Source of the DNA: Vulcanimicrobiota bacterium
Lineage (GTDB): Bacteria; Vulcanimicrobiota; Vulcanimicrobiia; Vulcanimicrobiales; Vulcanimicrobiaceae
Length of the DNA stretch: 64,000 bases
Direction of reading: 5' to 3'
NCBI GenBank assembly: GCA_027306785.1
Contig: DAHUZB010000013.1
Coordinates: 231,581 to 295,580, forward strand
The position numbers and the translations under genes were made by a program. Shown here one piece after another: positions 60,619 through 64,000 of the stretch. Under the pieces are notes generated by a model. The model saw nothing but the letters and a program-made list of their open reading frames with translations, was not told the DNA's origin and made no database searches. Positions within the stretch are counted from its first letter, which is position 1. Every line of letters begins with the position of its first letter.

Positions 60619-61425
60619 CTAGAAATTAAAGTCGTCGGGATCATTGTAGGCGCGTCGCCTAAGCCAGTCGCTTAGCTGCTCTTGCATGTGAACCTGCAGT
60701 TGCCAATTGGGAACCGAATTCTCGCGAGCGACTCTGGCTAAGAGGAATAACTTGTCGTCCGCGATCGAGCGCGCCTTTCGCCAGGTTGCCCATGCATTGT
60801 CGATGGCATGCGTCAGTTGCTCGAACGCGTCCTCGTCGATCGACGCTCCGCACCGCTCGAGCCACGATTTGTCGGCGTCAGGTCTAACGTAAAGTTCGCT
60901 GATCCTGGAGTAATAGTTCAGGCGATCCTCAGAGAACATCAGCCAGGAGCCTGCGAGGCCGCCGATGATCGCCCCCATCAGCATCCTGTATTTGCGGAGC
61001 GTTTCGAACTCAATATGAGAAAGCGTTCCTATACAATCGACGTAGTGGTCCGCAAAATAAAGCGCGATGAGGCCGTTACACCAGTCTAGTCCGCACGCAC
61101 GAAGAGCGACACCGATGTTCCGGGCCCTGGGCGCGTAGGGCACATGAGCGCCGTCCTTGTAGCCGTAAATGGTCTTGCGATAATCCGTGCCTTCGTCGTT
61201 TCCCTCGATTATATTCAGTTCGGCGTTTAAACGCTGAACTGATACTGGCTTGCCGTTCTTCCGCCTTCCCAGGACGGCAGAAAGAAAAAGTCCGAAGCGC
61301 GTGTTTTGATCTCCCACCCGTTGCTCCCGCGGCTGATCCGCCGGAAAGAATGTGTGGTAGGTTTTCGCGCGACTTCGGGATAGACCCCGGAGCGAAGGTT
61401 CTATTATGCTCGAATGCGATGCCAA
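60619..61425 (-). CDS. Hypothetical protein, island
   Basis: A 268-residue helical protein (for example RLNAELNIIEGNDEGTDYRKTIYGYKDG and FEQLTHAIDNAWATWRKAR), with one moderately hydrophobic stretch (LMGAIIGGLAGSWLMF). No family is recognised. The start could also be an internal GTG, because the 5' part runs against the leader of the neighbouring plus-strand gene. Confidence 0.55.
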   Translation of the reverse strand: MASHSSIIEPSLRGLSRSRAKTYHTFFPADQPREQRVGDQNTRFGLFLSAVLGRRKNGKPVSVQRLNAELNIIEGNDEGTDYRKTIYGYKDGAHVPYAPRARNIGVALRACGLDWCNGLIALYFADHYVDCIGTLSHIEFETLRKYRMLMGAIIGGLAGSWLMFSEDRLNYYSRISELYVRPDADKSWLERCGASIDEDAFEQLTHAIDNAWATWRKARSIADDKLFLLARVARENSVPNWQLQVHMQEQLSDWLRRRAYNDPDDFNF

Positions 61426-61472
61426 AGGAGCGATTTAGGCCCGATTCGGCTACAGAGAGCGGAGACGCTAGG

Positions 61473-61673
61473 GTGAGCGGTTTCGGCATAATCACGTTTG
61501 AGGAGATCGCGGGGCGTTTGGGCGTAACGGTGCGAATCGCACGTCGCGCCGCTCGGGAAGGCCAGATCCCCTCCGTACTGCTCGGCAAGCGGCGTAAGGT
61601 CTTGCGGGCAACCTTCGAGGATTGGCTGCAGTCTGGCCGGCGCATAGTGGCTGAAGGCGAGGCAGAGATGTAG
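61473..61673 (+). CDS. Excisionase-like DNA-binding protein
   Basis: A 66-residue protein from GTG 61473 with a MerR/excisionase-type helix-turn-helix: ITFEEIAGRLGVTVRIARRAAREGQIPSVLLGKRRKVLRATFEDWL. Such proteins direct excision or repress mobile-element genes. ATG 61419 would give a longer N-terminus without homology. Confidence 0.7.
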   Translation: MSGFGIITFEEIAGRLGVTVRIARRAAREGQIPSVLLGKRRKVLRATFEDWLQSGRRIVAEGEAEM

Positions 61674-61883
61674 TTCGTGCCCGGATTGAGTCGGCTTTAG
61701 GCCTTCGAGCCGACGCTCGTAAAACTAAGAAGCCCCCGCGTTCATACCGCAGCGGCTCCTTTTGGAGGTCAATACACCGCGTTGAGTCGTGACTGACGGC
61801 GCGGCATACTGCTATTTCCGCCGTAAGCGTACACCGCTACGGCACGGAGGTCAATTCCCTATGCGCCGCTCCGAGGCCCAAGA
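61674..61883 (+). repeat. Direct repeats upstream of the transposase
   Basis: No gene in 210 bases. GGAGGTCAAT occurs at 61764-61773 and 61846-61855; each copy follows an ACCGC(A/T)(G/A)CGGC block (61746-61756 and 61833-61843). The two units are about 85 bases apart. They may be transposase-binding or operator sites, or part of the element's left end. Confidence 0.55.
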
Positions 61884-63299
61884 ATGAATTCCGGCCCGCA
61901 TATCGACACGATGCGGCGCCTACGCGGCTGGCTGCTAGCACAGAATACGGCAAGGGTGATCCTGGTCAGCCCCGCCGGCGGACGGCCCGTGTACCGTGTG
62001 CCGTCTGATGCCCGCGCGGGGGTAGGTTATGACGTCTTCGTAGATGAGGACGGAGTCTTCGTCTGTACTTGCCCCGACTTCGGGTCGCGCCAGCGGCCTT
62101 GCAAGCACATTATTGAGATTCTTCACCGCTTCCATCAGGACATAGCTCCATCGCCGCCGACCCGCGAAGAGATTGCATCTCTCGAGACCGGCGAGATGTA
62201 CGCCGGTGCACGTCGTTTCGCGCGCATTCCATTCTACTACAAAGAAGGGCCGCGTGAATCCACCCGCCGCGATCGGGCTCTATCCGGCGAGGCGGAACGC
62301 ATGGAATCGCTGCTCCTGGACCTGGCCACAGTGCTCAACGCAAGATTCCCCCAAGGCGGTGCCCATAGGCACGCGTTGCCAGTCGGTGATCGCGTGTTGG
62401 CTCTCGTCCTAAGGGATTATCACCGAAAGAGCCTCAGAGCGACTCCGGCGCTCCTTCGCCCTCTCGCCGATTCGGGACGAATTGCGTTTTGCCCGTGCAA
62501 GAACACTCTAATTTCTTACCTGCACGACGACGCTATGCGCTCCTACTTAAAGGACGCGTTTCATCTATCCACTGCGCCGTTTCAGTTGATGGAGCAAGAC
62601 GTACTGGTCGATGCATCGGGAATATCGCCATTCTATTTTGAGTCATACCGTGCAGTCACATATGGAACGCATAAGTCACCACAAGCTAAATGGTTTCGCA
62701 TTCATGCGGCCATCGGTCGAATGTCGCACGCGGTTCTCGGCTTTGCCCTAACGCCCAGTAGCGGCGCTGGAACCGGCGACATTAGTCATCTCGTTCCGCT
62801 ACTAGACAGCATTCGGGAGGCGGGTTTTGAGCTGCGTTTCGTGATCGCCGACAACGGTTATCTCCGCTTCGATCGGATTATGGACGTGCGTGAGCGTGGC
62901 GCAACCCTTATCGCGCCGATCAAGAGTAGAAATAGGCATCGCGATGGGCGAGTTAAGCTCGATTATCAATCTCTGGAGGCCTTTGGTGAACGCTATCCTG
63001 AGCTTTACGATGAGCTGCTCAGAGCGCGTCAAGCCATCGAAGGCTTCTTTTCGATGGAGAAGCGTAGGTCGAATCGACTTGTCTCGATTGGGACAAGTGA
63101 AGAACGTTCGCTCGTGGCTGCAGGAGAACACTCCGGGTTGTTTGCAGCGCGGGTTAACGAATTCTTCATTCGAATGATTCGCTATAATCTTACGCGCGTC
63201 AACATGGAAGAGCACCTGCGCGATCGTCGGATTCGGTTTTCTCGCGGAAGCATGTTTAGTCACGTTCGCGAGACTATTGGTGGGGATGATGTCGCCTAA
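61884..63299 (+). CDS. DDE transposase with N-terminal SWIM zinc finger
   Basis: A 471-residue protein. The N-terminal domain is a SWIM zinc finger: CTCPDF followed by CKHII. The rest is an IS4/IS5-like DDE transposase: first Asp in DVLVDASGISPFYF, second in RFVIADNGYLRF, and the Glu helix in RARQAIEGFFSMEKRRSNRL. SWIM plus DDE is an unusual but known pairing in some IS families. Terminal inverted repeats could not be identified, so element ends are open. Confidence 0.85.
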   Translation: MNSGPHIDTMRRLRGWLLAQNTARVILVSPAGGRPVYRVPSDARAGVGYDVFVDEDGVFVCTCPDFGSRQRPCKHIIEILHRFHQDIAPSPPTREEIASLETGEMYAGARRFARIPFYYKEGPRESTRRDRALSGEAERMESLLLDLATVLNARFPQGGAHRHALPVGDRVLALVLRDYHRKSLRATPALLRPLADSGRIAFCPCKNTLISYLHDDAMRSYLKDAFHLSTAPFQLMEQDVLVDASGISPFYFESYRAVTYGTHKSPQAKWFRIHAAIGRMSHAVLGFALTPSSGAGTGDISHLVPLLDSIREAGFELRFVIADNGYLRFDRIMDVRERGATLIAPIKSRNRHRDGRVKLDYQSLEAFGERYPELYDELLRARQAIEGFFSMEKRRSNRLVSIGTSEERSLVAAGEHSGLFAARVNEFFIRMIRYNLTRVNMEEHLRDRRIRFSRGSMFSHVRETIGGDDVA

Positions 63300-63882
63300 G
63301 CTTGCGTACAGTGAGCGCTACGACTGGCGTCTTGGCGTTGAGACGGCGGCAAAAAGACCCCGCGCGTACCAGCCTAGGGCGGGCGGGCCGCCCCTCCTCT
63401 TCGCAACTGACGTCCGCATGAGTATTCTTGTGACGCTCGCACTTGCGAACCGTCCGCTGCGATGCGCTGATCTTTGGCGCCACATTGGCCGGCGGAACTT
63501 TGGCTGCGTTCGTGACCTGGCACGCCGAGGACTCATTGCATGTTGGCAGGTGGGACGAGCGACGCTCGTGGCACTTGAACCGAATCACCCTGCGGTGGGA
63601 AGCATGCGAGCTTTACTGCTTCGAGTTGCCCGTCGATACGGATTTCCTCCGCCTCTCGAACAATGCTCAATGATCGGTCCGGTGGCAGTGCCTGTCCGTC
63701 GCGCAAAGATCGATCCGCGCCTAACCTTTGGCGATAAGAACCGAACATTGCCGTTGCTCATTGTGGCGATCAGGGGGAGGGCAAACTCGGAGCAAGTTGC
63801 CCGATGCATACCGCGGTCCGACCCGAAGACAGTGCGGCATATCTTGCTCATGTTCAAGGCAGAGGTGGACCCGGTTTTTTGA
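63286..63882 (+). CDS. Hypothetical protein, winged-helix-like
   Basis: A 198-residue protein from ATG 63286, overlapping the transposase 3' end by 14 bases. The middle (MSILVTLALANRPLRCADLWRHIGRRNFGCVRDLARRGLIACW) has winged-helix character, and a second similar unit is near the C-terminus (LIVAIRGRANSEQVARCIPRSDPKTV). It may regulate the element or be an accessory gene of it. Confidence 0.55.
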   Translation: MMSPKLAYSERYDWRLGVETAAKRPRAYQPRAGGPPLLFATDVRMSILVTLALANRPLRCADLWRHIGRRNFGCVRDLARRGLIACWQVGRATLVALEPNHPAVGSMRALLLRVARRYGFPPPLEQCSMIGPVAVPVRRAKIDPRLTFGDKNRTLPLLIVAIRGRANSEQVARCIPRSDPKTVRHILLMFKAEVDPVF

Positions 63883-64000
63883 ACAGCAAATCACCCCGGT
63901 ATAAGTGATTCTTCGCTCAGGTTATGCCGCCAACGAGGCGGCTGAAGTGAAGTATGCTTCGTCCGGCGTGCGCCCGTCAAGCGACGAGTGCGTCCGGCTG
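63883..64000. other. End of window, nothing recognised
   Basis: These 118 bases contain no supported gene, repeat or promoter. CCGCC and GGCGG around AACGA at about 63929-63943 form a small hairpin. Confidence 0.4.

Overview
The window is chromosomal DNA from a very GC-rich, probably diderm bacterium: it carries a TonB-receptor-like barrel, a porin, a flagellin and Sec or lipoprotein signals. The gene content and codon use fit a Candidatus Eremiobacterota (WPS-2)-like lineage, but no rRNA or other marker is present to prove this. Bases 1 to about 52,000 are uniform in composition. From about 53,700 to the end the GC content drops, gene direction changes often, and mobile-element and defence-like genes dominate, so this part reads as a genomic island.

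Layout. 1-7,540: the nusA end, ylxR, infB (with a structured leader), rbfA, nrnA, a small membrane gene, truB, ribF and a TlpA-like lipoprotein. 7,580-14,440: a ribosomal natural-product (azole peptide) cluster. It has a consensus promoter, two paralogous precursors with a CCCSC core, an E1-like leader-binding protein, a YcaO, a SagB-type oxidase, a membrane M50-like protease fused to an ABC ATPase, an ABC permease and a secreted protein. 14,440-18,260 (minus): an operon for a receptor-like barrel, secreted and membrane proteins and a winged-helix regulator, with an operator placed over its promoter. 18,277-27,700: a membrane-anchored Clp-like ATPase, a SIMPL protein, ferredoxin, a LolD/FtsX/AttH-type export set and a NifU-like protein. 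27,800-38,840: aldolase, a beta-hydroxyacid dehydrogenase, PhoB-PhoR-PstB plus a porin with Pho-box-like repeats, threonine catabolism (tdh-kbl), a lipoprotein and thymidine kinase. 38,825-45,130 (minus): a complete-looking his operon, hisG-C-B-H-F-A/I/E-D, with a histidine-rich leader peptide, an attenuator and an almost leaderless promoter. 45,200-53,600: an orphan flagellin, a cation/proton antiporter, a GH89-like glycosidase and small secreted proteins.

The island (about 53,700-64,000) has a four-gene minus operon ending in a HEPN protein. Facing away from it is a plus operon of a glycine-rich small protein, a PfkB kinase fused to a nucleoside deoxyribosyltransferase, and a QueC homologue, followed tail-to-tail by an OGG-type glycosylase. 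After that come an integrase fragment, an excisionase-like protein and a SWIM-finger DDE transposase. The QueC/OGG pairing recalls the accessory genes of type IV CBASS, but no CD-NTase or TGT is present. Together with the protease-ABC fusion of the azole cluster, this is the best candidate for an undescribed system here.

No tRNA, rRNA or CRISPR array was recognised.
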